Below, piece by piece: positions 39,292 through 48,090 of a stretch of 64,000 nt of DNA. The stretch comes from an uncultured Campylobacter sp. (GTDB taxonomy: Bacteria > Campylobacterota > Campylobacteria > Campylobacterales > Campylobacteraceae). How positions within the stretch are numbered: the first letter of the stretch is position 1; every line of letters starts with the position of its first letter. Location: contig NZ_CALHGM010000033.1 in NCBI RefSeq assembly GCF_938030145.1, positions 1 to 64,000 of the forward strand, in the 5' to 3' direction. A program made the position numbers and the translations under genes. The notes under the pieces are model-generated. The model ran no database searches, was not told the DNA's origin, and was given only the letters and a program-made list of their open reading frames with translations.

Positions 39292-40485
39292 TTAATGCAG
39301 TTCCGCGTTGAGTTTGATCGCACGCTTGCTAATGCTTGCCGTAATCTGCCCGCTTTGGCTATTTTGTCGGAAGTGCAGACCGCTAAGCCCGGCAAGCTCA
39401 AGCCCTTTATAAATTTCACGATCGAACGCAAAGCCCGCATTTAGCGCTGCTAGCGCTTCGCGATCCTTTTGCGCGATGAAAACCTTCGTGCCCTCAAGTA
39501 CCGCAATACCGGCATCCACGATGCAGCGGTCGCCTAGCGGAATGCCCGTTACGGAGTTTGCGCCCAGCAAGCAGTGCTTGCCGATGCTCACGGCATTGCC
39601 GTTGGTGCCGCTTAGCACGCCCAAAATCGATGCGCCACCGCCTATGTCGCTGCCCTCGCCCACGACGACCGAGCTGCTGACGCGCCCCTCGATCATAACG
39701 CTACCGGTCGTACCTGCGTTGAAATTTACATACGCAGCGCCCGGCATCACGGTCGTACCCGCAGCGATATGCGCACCCAAACGCACCTTTGCGTCATCTA
39801 AAATCCGAACGTTTTGCGGCGGTACGACGTGGCTTAGGTAGCGCGGAAATTTATCGACGCTGATGATGCGCGGATAGCGGCCCTGCATTTTTAAAGAGAT
39901 TTCGTTTTCTCGCAGCCACCAAAGCTCGATCGGACGGGCGTTTTCGTCCCACGCGACATTCGGAAGCACGCTAAATGCGCCATCTAGATTGAGCGTGCGC
40001 GGCTCGCAGAGATTTAGCGAAAGTGCGTAAAGCTTGAGATAGATGCTCTCGACGCTTTTTGGCGCGGCATCCTCGAAGATGAAGCTAGCGCAAAAGCTTG
40101 CGTGCTCGTCCGATTTCATCGCCTCTTTAACCGCAAGCAGCACCTGTAGATTTTTGTGTGCGCCCTCTTTGGCGTCTGGCTGTAGAAATTTTAAAACCTC
40201 GATCGCCTTTTTTAGGGCTTTATGCGTTAGCGTAAAAATACACTCGCTACCGCTAAAATCCACGACCTCGCCGCATTCGGCTAGAGCATGGATTAGCACT
40301 GCTGCGCTTACTAGCCCGTCTTTAAAATTTACGTGTGCGTAATTTACGCTTAGACTTTTATGCTCCTCCGCACGCCCCTTAAATATGCGCCCGACCGCCC
40401 ACATGATCGGATCGCGATAACCCTTTTTGGCGCGAACTTTATCTGCAAAAGCCTGAAGCTCGCTTAGGCTTTTAATCTCTTTCAT
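39292..40485 (-). CDS. dapD: Tetrahydrodipicolinate N-succinyltransferase
   Basis: 397 residues, the long epsilonproteobacterial type. It succinylates tetrahydrodipicolinate for lysine and meso-diaminopimelate. The C-terminal half is a left-handed beta-helix of hexapeptide repeats (VRLGAHIAAGTTVMPGAAYVNFNAGT, VVVGEGSDIGGGASILGVLSG, ISIGKHCLLGANSVTGIPLGD). The N-terminal MKEIKSLSELQAF and NFKDGLVSAAVLIHAL are as in Campylobacter orthologues. From memory, dapD lies next to mrp in C. jejuni; here two extra genes and repeats lie between. Confidence 0.9.
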   Translation of the reverse strand: MKEIKSLSELQAFADKVRAKKGYRDPIMWAVGRIFKGRAEEHKSLSVNYAHVNFKDGLVSAAVLIHALAECGEVVDFSGSECIFTLTHKALKKAIEVLKFLQPDAKEGAHKNLQVLLAVKEAMKSDEHASFCASFIFEDAAPKSVESIYLKLYALSLNLCEPRTLNLDGAFSVLPNVAWDENARPIELWWLRENEISLKMQGRYPRIISVDKFPRYLSHVVPPQNVRILDDAKVRLGAHIAAGTTVMPGAAYVNFNAGTTGSVMIEGRVSSSVVVGEGSDIGGGASILGVLSGTNGNAVSIGKHCLLGANSVTGIPLGDRCIVDAGIAVLEGTKVFIAQKDREALAALNAGFAFDREIYKGLELAGLSGLHFRQNSQSGQITASISKRAIKLNAELH

Positions 40486-40670
40486 ATTTAATCCTTAATC
40501 GCAAAATTGCGCGGGAGTATAGCTAAATTTAATTTAAAAGGGGATTTGAAAGTTGCATATATTTTCTAGTTGATTTATATTTTTAAGCTTAATTATGCAA
40601 ATTATTTACTATACTTTAATGATATTTAATGATATTAGGATAAAAAAATATTTTGATTTTGGAGATTACG

Positions 40671-41297
40671 ATGCCTATAAGATTTGAAAATTTAAAATCG
40701 TTACTCAGAGATATGGAAAATAGGAATTTAGTAATAGCTTCTTTTCGATTCCAATACAATATAAATACAGCAGTAATACTTAAACGATACCGAGACGGAC
40801 AAACAAAACCTAATGAATATGCTAAGGTGTGGTTGAAATTTATAGATTGGGAAGACACAAATAATACTATAGAAGCATACGCTGATTTTTTTGAAGTTTA
40901 TTTTAGAACTACTGAAGAATTTATAGAATTTTTTAATATACAAAATAGAGGTGCTATGAGAAATATATTCTTAGATTTTTCCAATCATTTTGCCAAATTT
41001 ATTCCAACAAAATGGAGTCGACCAAATAATGATATCGAAAGGCATTTATTGGGCGGATACGCAGAGGGAAATAATCCAAACGCCATTTATTGTTTTGATG
41101 TAAGAAGAAATGGCATTGATAGGAATGGGAACCCTAACACAAGAAGTATTGAAAATAGCAATAAAGCTTACATTTTAAGACCAAATTTATATGTCCTATA
41201 TAAAGATGATACAAATTTAAGTTTCTTTTTTTCAGACAATATTGAAGATGAAAAACAGGACAGGGAAATAATTAGAATGGTTGCCAATAGAAACTAA
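40671..41297 (+). CDS. AT-rich orphan protein of unknown function
   Basis: 208 residues from the ATG at 40671, chosen because GGAG at 40661 is well placed; a longer TTG start at 40653 would lack a site. FENLKSLLRDMENRNLVIASFRFQYN at the N-terminus, KVWLKFIDWEDTNNTIEAYADFF and DFSNHFAKFIP later. The layout faintly recalls DUF6037-type proteins, which I cannot confirm. Composition is much more AT-rich than neighbours, pointing to recent transfer. It is a single gene divergent from dapD. Confidence 0.6.
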   Translation: MPIRFENLKSLLRDMENRNLVIASFRFQYNINTAVILKRYRDGQTKPNEYAKVWLKFIDWEDTNNTIEAYADFFEVYFRTTEEFIEFFNIQNRGAMRNIFLDFSNHFAKFIPTKWSRPNNDIERHLLGGYAEGNNPNAIYCFDVRRNGIDRNGNPNTRSIENSNKAYILRPNLYVLYKDDTNLSFFFSDNIEDEKQDREIIRMVANRN

Positions 41298-41375
41298 CTA
41301 TCATATCGGCTAGGTTTTAGAGGCAAAACATTGACTAACTGTAAAATATATGCAATTCTGAAAGTAAATTTCATC

Positions 41376-42401
41376 CTACCTAAACACATCATCCATCGGC
41401 GTGCTTTCGCATTTCTTGCGGTCCGCTTCTACCGAGAGTAGGCGAGCTTTACTGTCGTCTAAAATTTTTGGTGTAATAACAAGCCCCGGCAGATCTAAGG
41501 AATTTACGGCGTGCTTGCCGGCAAATGCCCCCAGGCCTCTGCCAAATATCCCGTTTACGCGCCCGTTCATATCATAAATCTCGCTGCCGTCGCAGTGAAA
41601 GACATTGCCCGATATGCACTCGCATTTAAGTCCATCCGCAGCCTCTGTGTATCTGTAGTCCTCGACGTAAAGCGCACCGCTTACGCCACGGACGCTACTA
41701 ATGGGGTTGTAAATTAACACGGCTAGAATTTCATTCTTTTGCGGATTTGAGATCTCCCACTCCACGGCGCGATATGAGCTAAGCAGCAGCACTATGGGCT
41801 TAGCGGATTTGGCTAAATTTAGCTTGACGCGATTATTCATCTGCGCGCTTTCGTAGATCGCGCCCAGCCACAGGTCGTAGTCCTTATCCGCAGGGATCTT
41901 GGCTACGGCGTCTTTTTGACGATAAAAGGGCTCTACGTCTTTAAAATCCACGAAAAGCTCGCTGGAATGCGCGTCATTTAAAAACCACGCTTCGATCTTA
42001 TGCTTGCCCTTGCTAAATTTATACGTAAGCGGGCGCTTTTGATTGCTAGATGTCCCACCTAGCACATCCGTGCCGTCCACGGCGATTACCAGCGTGGACC
42101 AGCCGTAATCTCCTAGCACCATTTTTTCGACATCTACGTCGAAATTAAACTCGCCAACCCAATACGCCATAAGATTTGGAGATGGAATTTCATGGAAGGA
42201 ATTTCCTTCATAATTGACGCTGATGCGATCGACATTTTCAGAGAAAATCACCTTCTTGGGCTCATCTTTATTCAGATAAAACGCCAAAAACTTATCCTGC
42301 GGGATCTGCGCGTCCGCGGTAATCTCTTTCGCCCATTTTTGCATATTGCTCTCTTGCGCGAACGCCGCAAATGCAAGCACCAAAATAATCAAAAACCTCA
42401 T
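41376..42401 (-). CDS. Secreted protein of unknown function, PA14-like beta region
   Basis: 341 residues with a signal peptide (residues about 1-15, LAFAAFAQ). Residues about 60-155 read like a PA14-type carbohydrate-binding sandwich (MAYWVGEFNFDVDVEKMVLGDYGWSTLVIAVDG, KFSKGKHKIEAWFLNDAHSSELFVDF). A Cys pair CECISGNVFHC follows. This suggests a surface or periplasmic adhesin-like or pilus-associated protein, but the family is not recognised with confidence. A 5' hairpin lies 30 nt upstream. Confidence 0.55.
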   Translation of the reverse strand: MRFLIILVLAFAAFAQESNMQKWAKEITADAQIPQDKFLAFYLNKDEPKKVIFSENVDRISVNYEGNSFHEIPSPNLMAYWVGEFNFDVDVEKMVLGDYGWSTLVIAVDGTDVLGGTSSNQKRPLTYKFSKGKHKIEAWFLNDAHSSELFVDFKDVEPFYRQKDAVAKIPADKDYDLWLGAIYESAQMNNRVKLNLAKSAKPIVLLLSSYRAVEWEISNPQKNEILAVLIYNPISSVRGVSGALYVEDYRYTEAADGLKCECISGNVFHCDGSEIYDMNGRVNGIFGRGLGAFAGKHAVNSLDLPGLVITPKILDDSKARLLSVEADRKKCESTPMDDVFR

Positions 42402-43359
42402 TACCGACCTTTCTTATTTCGTATAAAAGTAAAATCCCTAAACCTAAAAGCCCTAGGCTTAGGGATTTTGCCGCCTTGACTCCACAGCTTATACGAATAA
42501 AATTCCAACTGCTTAAATTTCAGCTGCGCGAGAAATTTACTTCCGCAATCACTACAGATAAAATTCCATCCCAAATAAACTCTACAGAGGCTTTCGCAGA
42601 TAAACTCCACCGCCATAAGGCCCGGCGAAATAAAATTTAAACCAGTGCAATGCTACGGCTACTGCTAAAAAGCTAGGCGCGATAAAATTTCAAGCCTAAA
42701 ATTCATATTTTAAAGCCATATCTTGAAATTTCAAAATAGAGCTTTAGCGATAAAATTTCACGTTTTAAAATTCTGCGGCAAAGCTTTATGCTTAAAATTT
42801 TACATTTAAAACTCCAAGGCGGAATTCTACGGCAAATTTTACCTCGCTGAATTGCGCGTTTGGAATTTAATTTTCGCCGTAAAATTCTGCGCTTAGAATT
42901 TTATCTAAACCCTCACGCAACGGAGCTTGGACAAAATTTAGATCGAAATTTCAAACTACGAAATTTCGTCTGCCCAAATTTTGCGAGCGCTATAAAATTG
43001 CTCAAAATCAAAGCGGAATTTTAAGCTTAAAATTTAGTATAAAAACTCGCGCTACGAAACTCCGCACGAAATTCTATACACAAAAATTTTACTGACGCCG
43101 TAAAATTACTTCAAAATTTCGTGGCGAAATTTTAACGCAGAATTTCGAGCTGCGAAACCCGCGTGAAATTTTGCCCGCGAAATTTACGGGCAAAATTTTA
43201 TGACGGATTTGCATACCGAAATTTTGCGAGTATTATAAAATTTGCAGCGAAATTAGGCGTGAAATTTCAAACTATTAAATTCCGCGTTGAATTTCAATAT
43301 GCAAAATTCACGAGAAATTCCACGCGAAATTTGACACCCTGCCCGCGCCCGCCAAAGTC
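42402..43359. other. 958-bp AAATTT desert
   Basis: No gene seen. AAATTT, AAAATT or AATTTT occurs roughly every 12-30 bases, often at 12, 15 or 27 nt (for example 15 nt between the words near 42750). Short Lys-Phe-rich frames on both strands (such as 43163-43363) are products of the near-palindromic word, not genes. The only other structure is the hairpin at 42431-42469. Confidence 0.55.
42431..42469. other. Strong hairpin upstream of the secreted protein gene
   Basis: AAAATCCCTAA (42431-42441) pairs with TTAGGGATTTT (42459-42469); inside, CCTA (42443-42446) pairs with TAGG (42454-42457). On the minus strand it sits 30 nt before the start at 42401 and ends in a run of T on either strand. It is either a bidirectional terminator or a leader hairpin. 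Confidence 0.5.
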
Positions 43360-44454
43360 CTAATTCGAGCAGGCGCTCTTGCCGTCCATCACCGGCTGGA
43401 TCGCGGAGTTGTCCGCGAGCTCCTCGCGGTCGATCTTCTCGATCTTCTCCCACAGCTTGCGCGCGGCATCTTCGTAGCGCTTCGCGCTCAAAGAATCGGG
43501 CGCATAGAAGCTTACCGGCTTGCCGCTGTCGCCGCCCTCGCGGATAGCGATCTCGATCGGGATCTCGCCGATTACTTCGGTGTTGTATCGCTGCGCCAGC
43601 TTTTGCGCGCCGCCGCGACCGAAGATATCATACTCCTTGCCGTTATCTGGGCAGATGAAGCCGCTCATATTCTCGATAAGGCCTGCGATCGGGATGTGGA
43701 GCTTCTCAAACATATCAAGCCCGCGTGCGCTATCGTCCAGCGCGACCGTCTGCGGCGTCGTGACGCACACGCCCGCCGTCACCGGCACGCTCTGAGCCAA
43801 GGTAAGCTGCGCGTCGCCCGTGCCCGGAGGCATATCCAAAAACAGTACGTCCAGATCGCTCCACGCCACGTCTTTTAGCAGCTGCTCGATCGCCTTCATT
43901 ATCATCGAGCCGCGCCAGATGAGGCTCGCGCCCTCCTCCATCAGCACGCCCATGCTCATCATCTCCACGCCGTGGCTTAAGATCGGCTTTAGCTTCTGCC
44001 CGACGACGCTTGCTTGCGTCTTATCCTCTCCTAGCATTCGCGGCAAATTCGGCCCGTAAATATCGGCATCCAAAATCCCCACTCTCTTGCCTAGCTTTGC
44101 CGTGCTGATGGCTAAATTTAGCGTCGTCGTGCTCTTGCCTACGCCGCCCTTGCCGCTGCTGATCATCACGAAATGCTTGATCTGCGGCGCGATATTTTTG
44201 CCGCTGCGAGAGTTGCTCTTTTCCTCGGCGATCTTGGGCTGTTTGATTAAAATTTCGGCGTCCGCGCCGAGCGCCTTTTGTACCGCCGATCTGAGCTCTG
44301 CTGCGATCTCTGGCTTGGCGCTGGGGATTTCGATCCCTACGAAAATTCTATCGCCGATCTCGACCTCTTTTACAAATCCAAAATCCACGATGCTTTTAGA
44401 AAAGCCCGGATAGATCACGCTTCTAAGCAAATTTAAGACTTCGTCTTTACTCAT
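43360..44454 (-). CDS. mrp: Iron-sulfur cluster carrier ATPase Mrp/ApbC
   Basis: 364 residues. The N-terminal MIP18/DUF59 domain (VLNLLRSVIYPGFSKSIVDFGFVKEV) is followed by a P-loop ATPase with deviant Walker A SSGKGGVGKSTTTLNLA, switch GILDADIYGPNLPRML, PPGTGDAQLTLAQ and NMSGFICPDNGKEYDIFGRGG. It carries Fe-S clusters to apoproteins, including enzymes of thiamine synthesis such as ThiC. The ATG overlaps the thiC stop by 4 nt, so it is coupled to thiC. The C-terminus ends SACSN. Confidence 0.9.
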   Translation of the reverse strand: MSKDEVLNLLRSVIYPGFSKSIVDFGFVKEVEIGDRIFVGIEIPSAKPEIAAELRSAVQKALGADAEILIKQPKIAEEKSNSRSGKNIAPQIKHFVMISSGKGGVGKSTTTLNLAISTAKLGKRVGILDADIYGPNLPRMLGEDKTQASVVGQKLKPILSHGVEMMSMGVLMEEGASLIWRGSMIMKAIEQLLKDVAWSDLDVLFLDMPPGTGDAQLTLAQSVPVTAGVCVTTPQTVALDDSARGLDMFEKLHIPIAGLIENMSGFICPDNGKEYDIFGRGGAQKLAQRYNTEVIGEIPIEIAIREGGDSGKPVSFYAPDSLSAKRYEDAARKLWEKIEKIDREELADNSAIQPVMDGKSACSN

Positions 44455-45758
44455 TCTTTCTCCTTATTTTCGGTTAAATTTCTACTGATTTTATATGCGC
44501 AAAATTTCGGCCCGCACATCGAGCAAAACTCCGCGCCCTTGTAAATTTCATCACCCAGGCTCTCGTCGTGCAGCTCGCGCGCATGATCTGGATCGAAGCT
44601 AAGCTCAAACTGCCTGTTCCAATCAAAACCATACCTCGCGTCGCTCATCGCGTGATCGCGCTCTATCGCGCCCGCTTTGCCTAGCGCGACGTCCGCGGCG
44701 TGAGCGGCGATTTTATGCGCGATGATACCCTCTCTGACGTCGCTTGCATTGGGAAGGCCTAGATGCTCCTTGGGCGTTACGTAGCAGAGCATGCTAGCGC
44801 CGCAATACGCAGCCATCGTCCCGCCGATAGCCGAGCTGATATGATCGTAGCCCGCGCCGATGTCGGTCGGAAGCGGCCCCAGCACGTAAAACGGCGCATC
44901 GCGGCAGATCTTGCGCTCTAGCTGCATATTTAGCTCGATCTCGTTAAACGGAATGTGCCCCGGCCCCTCGATCATCACCTGCACGTTTTTTTCATTCGCG
45001 CGCAGGGCTAGCTCGCCTAAAATTTCAAGCTCGCTAAGCTGCGCCCTATCGGTCGCATCGTATAAGCAGCCGGGGCGCAAGCCGTCGCCCAGCGAGAGCG
45101 ATACGTCGTAAGCGGCGCAGATATCGCAAATTTCATCAAACGCTTCGTAGAAGGGATTTTGCTTATGAAATTTCATCATCCACGACGCTATCAGCGAGCC
45201 GCCTCTGCTTACGATACCCATCTTGCGACGGGACAGCAGCGGCATAAACTCTAGCTTAAAGCCCGCATGGATCGTGAAATAATCCACCCCCTGCCGCGCC
45301 TGCTTCTCGATCGTGCTAAGAATAGCGCTCGTTTTTAAATTTTTGATATCGCCCAGCTCATGGACCATCTGATAGATCGGCACCGTGCCTATGGGTACAG
45401 GCGAGCGCTCGATTATGGCAGCGCGGATCTCATCCAAATCGCCGCCCGTGCTTAGATCCATCACCGTATCGGTGCCGTACTTTAAGCACGCTTCAAGCTT
45501 TTCCAGCTCGCCCTTGATATCGCTCGTCGTGCCCGAAGAGCCGATGTTTGCGTTGATCTTGCACCGCAGCGCGCGTCCGATGCCGATGGGCTTTAAACTT
45601 TTGTGATTAACGTTTGCGGGGATGATCGCTCTTCCTTGCGCGATAAGATCACACAAGGCCCGCACGTCCATGCGCTCGCTTTGCGCGACCTCTCTCATCT
45701 GCGGCGTCACTTCGCCTCTTTTTGCAAAATAGATCTGCGTTACGCAGCTTTCGGTCAT
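44451..45758 (-). CDS. thiC: Phosphomethylpyrimidine synthase
   Basis: 435 residues. A radical SAM-type enzyme turning aminoimidazole ribotide into HMP-phosphate for thiamine. The C-terminal Fe-S motif is CSMCGPKFC (C-x2-C-x4-C). Other blocks: VNANIGSSGT-like INANIGSSGTTSDI, VMDLSTGGDLDEIR, SRGGSLIASWMMKFHKQNPFYEAFDEIC, SLGDGLRPGCLYDATD, IEGPGHIPFNEIELN, YHDISSAIGG-type YDHISSAIGGTMAAYCGASMLCYVTPKEHLGLPN. I looked for a TPP riboswitch upstream and see none. Confidence 0.95.
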   Translation of the reverse strand: MTESCVTQIYFAKRGEVTPQMREVAQSERMDVRALCDLIAQGRAIIPANVNHKSLKPIGIGRALRCKINANIGSSGTTSDIKGELEKLEACLKYGTDTVMDLSTGGDLDEIRAAIIERSPVPIGTVPIYQMVHELGDIKNLKTSAILSTIEKQARQGVDYFTIHAGFKLEFMPLLSRRKMGIVSRGGSLIASWMMKFHKQNPFYEAFDEICDICAAYDVSLSLGDGLRPGCLYDATDRAQLSELEILGELALRANEKNVQVMIEGPGHIPFNEIELNMQLERKICRDAPFYVLGPLPTDIGAGYDHISSAIGGTMAAYCGASMLCYVTPKEHLGLPNASDVREGIIAHKIAAHAADVALGKAGAIERDHAMSDARYGFDWNRQFELSFDPDHARELHDESLGDEIYKGAEFCSMCGPKFCAYKISRNLTENKEKE

Positions 45759-45943
45759 TTTCGCCTCGCTTACTTAAAAATGCGCGTATAATATAACAAA
45801 TTTCATTAATCCTTACTTTTCTTTTGCCGTTTATTTTCGTAACGTAAGCTGAAATTTCGCCGCCACGCCGCGTAAATTTACGCCTAAACTCAAGATATTT
45901 TAGCTCGCAAGCCGCGATTAATTTTGCTTTCATTTTTAATACG

Positions 45944-45949
45944 TATAAT
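45944..45949 (+). promoter_or_regulatory. -10 box TATAAT for ispDF
   Basis: TATAAT 27 nt before the TTG start of ispDF at 45977, with CAAGGATAAAATTTG as ribosome site. The divergent thiC promoter shares this 218-bp region (complement TATATT/ATTATA near 45786). Confidence 0.5.
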
Positions 45950-45976
45950 TTCGTAACAAAATTTCAAGGATAAAAT

Positions 45977-47230
45977 TTGAAAGATATATCGCTGATTTTG
46001 CTCGCCGCGGGCGATTCGAGCAGGTTTGGTCTCCCCGTCAAAAAGCAGTGGCTGCGCGTGGGCGAGCTGCCGCTTTGGCAATACGTCGCGCAGAGCATTG
46101 CGCGGGCGCACCCATTTAAAAAAATCATAATCGCCGTGAACGAGGAGGACGTGGGCTATTGCGAGCGCCTCTATGCGTGCAGCCTAGCCTCGGCGCGCGG
46201 AGAAAACTCGGAGTGCGGCGCGAGCGAGTATAACTTTCAAAGAAAGCAGGGCGAGATCGAATGCGGTGCAGATGAATGCGGCTCTTCAAATTTAAAATTT
46301 CACTTCACCCCCGGCGGCGCAAATCGCCAAAGCTCGCTAAAAAACGCGCTGCGGCTCGTAGAGAGCGAGCTCGTGCTCGTAAGCGACGTAGCCCGCGCGC
46401 AAATTTCGCCAGGGCTAATCTCCTCGCTGATACGAAATTTAGGCGACGCAGACTGTATCAGCCCCTATCTTGGCGTAAACGACACGACCTATCTCGGCGA
46501 GGCCGTGGTGAATAGGGAGGAGCTGCGTCTCATCCAAACGCCGCAGCTTTCGCGCACGGCGCTACTTAAAAAGGCGCTTGATGGAAGCGAAATTTTTACC
46601 GACGACAGCGCGGCGATCGGCAGCGCAGGCGGGCGGTTGGAATTTATAAAAGGCGAAGCGGGCGCGCTTAAGATCACGCGCGCAAGCGATCTGGCGGCGC
46701 TAAATTTAAAACCCTGCTCGCGCGATATCTTTTGCGGCACGGGTTACGACGTGCACGCGCTTGAAAAAGGCGCGGGTATCGTGCTCGGCGGCGTGCAGAT
46801 CCCATGCGAGTTCGCGCTGATCGCACACAGCGACGGCGACGTAGCGATCCACGCCCTAATCGACGCTATTTGCGGCGCGGCGATGCTGGGCGACATCGGC
46901 GAGCTTTTCCCCGACAGCGACGCTAAGCTTAAAGGCGCGGATAGCAAGGAGCTGTTACGAAAGGTAATGCGGCGCGTCAGAGGCTACGGCTACGAGCTCG
47001 TAAACGCCGATATTACGATCATCGCGCAACGCCCGAAGATCGGCGCTTACAAAGCGCAGATGCAAGAGGTTTTGAGCGAAATTTTAAACTGCGCGCGCGT
47101 CAATGTTAAAGCGACCACGACCGAAGGGCTGGGATTTACGGGCAGAAGCGAGGGTATCGCCGCACAGGCTGCGGTAAGCTTAAAATTTTACGACTGGCAA
47201 AAACACGCAGCAAAGGTGCGGGGCGCATGA
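45977..47230 (+). CDS. ispDF: Bifunctional IspD/IspF of the MEP isoprenoid pathway
   Basis: 417 residues, starting at TTG. IspD part (about 1-250): LLAAGDSSRFGLPVKKQWLRVG, then after an unusual Glu/Cys/Gly-rich insertion (residues about 66-105) TPGGANRQSSLKNAL, VLVSDVARA, DTTYLGEAVVNREELRLIQTPQ. IspF part (about 255-417): GTGYDVHALEKGAGIVLGGVQIP, AHSDGDVAIHALIDAICGAA, GDIGELFPDSD, VNADITIIAQRPKI, VKATTTEGLGFTGRSEGIAAQA. The fusion of IspD and IspF is typical of epsilonproteobacteria. It makes CDP-ME and MEcPP. It overlaps the regulator gene by 4 nt. Confidence 0.95.
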   Translation: MKDISLILLAAGDSSRFGLPVKKQWLRVGELPLWQYVAQSIARAHPFKKIIIAVNEEDVGYCERLYACSLASARGENSECGASEYNFQRKQGEIECGADECGSSNLKFHFTPGGANRQSSLKNALRLVESELVLVSDVARAQISPGLISSLIRNLGDADCISPYLGVNDTTYLGEAVVNREELRLIQTPQLSRTALLKKALDGSEIFTDDSAAIGSAGGRLEFIKGEAGALKITRASDLAALNLKPCSRDIFCGTGYDVHALEKGAGIVLGGVQIPCEFALIAHSDGDVAIHALIDAICGAAMLGDIGELFPDSDAKLKGADSKELLRKVMRRVRGYGYELVNADITIIAQRPKIGAYKAQMQEVLSEILNCARVNVKATTTEGLGFTGRSEGIAAQAAVSLKFYDWQKHAAKVRGA

Positions 47231-48090
47231 AAATTTTAATAATCGAGAGCGAAAGTTATCTCGCCCAAAGTATAGCAAACAAGCTAGGTGCGCTGGGGCA
47301 TGAATGCACTAACGCGGCGAGTTTGGCGGCCGCGGCAGCTCTTGCGGAGGAGTTTGAGGCGGTGTTACTTTCTACAAGCTGGAGCGGCGCGAGCTTTTAT
47401 CCGCTGATCGAGAAATTTAGGCGCTCGATCATAATTTTGATGGTCGCCTACGTCGATAGCGAAACGGTGCTAAACCCCGTAAAAGCGGGCGCGACGGACT
47501 ATATCCAAAAGCCATTTATGATAGAGGAGCTCATCAAAAAGATCGAGCATTACGCGCAGTTTCGCTCGCTAAAATCGCAAAACGAAGCCTACGAGGCGCT
47601 GCTTAAAGAGGCCTCCATTTCGTGCGAGATACCGCACACGCGTTTAGCGCAGATAAAATTTCCGCTTCTTTTGCGCGGCGATGCGGCAGCGCGGGCTGCG
47701 GCGGTATTTAAGATCGCGCTTGCGCTAAAATCGCGCCTTAAAATTCTATCCGCGCAAAGCCCTGAACTGCTAGAACGCGGCGCAGAGATTTTTTACGCAC
47801 CAGATTTTGATAGCCTAAGCGGCGCGCAGAAGGAAAAATTTCTAAGCAAAACCAAATCCATGCGTGTAATCGTCGGATCCATCGGCGCGCAAAAAGGCTT
47901 TAGCGACGAAATTGCGCTTGACAGCAGCAAAGAACGCAGTGAAATTTTAAGCATTGAAGAATACGTAAAGCTCACGATCGTAGCGCACCAAGACGAGTAT
48001 TTCGACTCCGATCTGGCGGCAGCACTTGGGATTTCTCGAAAATCGCTTTGGGAGAAAAGGAAAAAATATGGCATCGCAAGAAAAAAATAG
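47227..48090 (+). CDS. HP1021-like atypical response regulator
   Basis: 287 residues. The receiver-like domain (ILIIESESYLAQSIANKLGALGH, VKAGATDYIQKPFMIEELIKKIEHY) lacks the phospho-acceptor: the usual Asp is Ser49 in EAVLLSTSW, and the acidic pocket is Glu-rich. A middle region and a C-terminal Fis/HTH-like end (SDLAAALGISRKSLWEKRKKYGI) bind DNA. This architecture is that of Helicobacter HP1021 and Campylobacter Cj1608, which bind oriC and redox or stress promoters without phosphorylation (known from those species). Position between ispDF and the sulfate adenylyltransferase homologue is conserved. Confidence 0.85.
   Translation: MKILIIESESYLAQSIANKLGALGHECTNAASLAAAAALAEEFEAVLLSTSWSGASFYPLIEKFRRSIIILMVAYVDSETVLNPVKAGATDYIQKPFMIEELIKKIEHYAQFRSLKSQNEAYEALLKEASISCEIPHTRLAQIKFPLLLRGDAAARAAAVFKIALALKSRLKILSAQSPELLERGAEIFYAPDFDSLSGAQKEKFLSKTKSMRVIVGSIGAQKGFSDEIALDSSKERSEILSIEEYVKLTIVAHQDEYFDSDLAAALGISRKSLWEKRKKYGIARKK

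Noticed and set aside
43163..43363. A 66-codon pentad-like frame in the spacer before mrp
   Set aside because: It overlaps the mrp 3' end on the opposite strand, has no ribosome site and ends in random sequence.
45759..45976. Possible TPP riboswitch before thiC
   Set aside because: No CTGAGA or related conserved THI-box segments occur in either strand of the thiC-ispDF divergent region.
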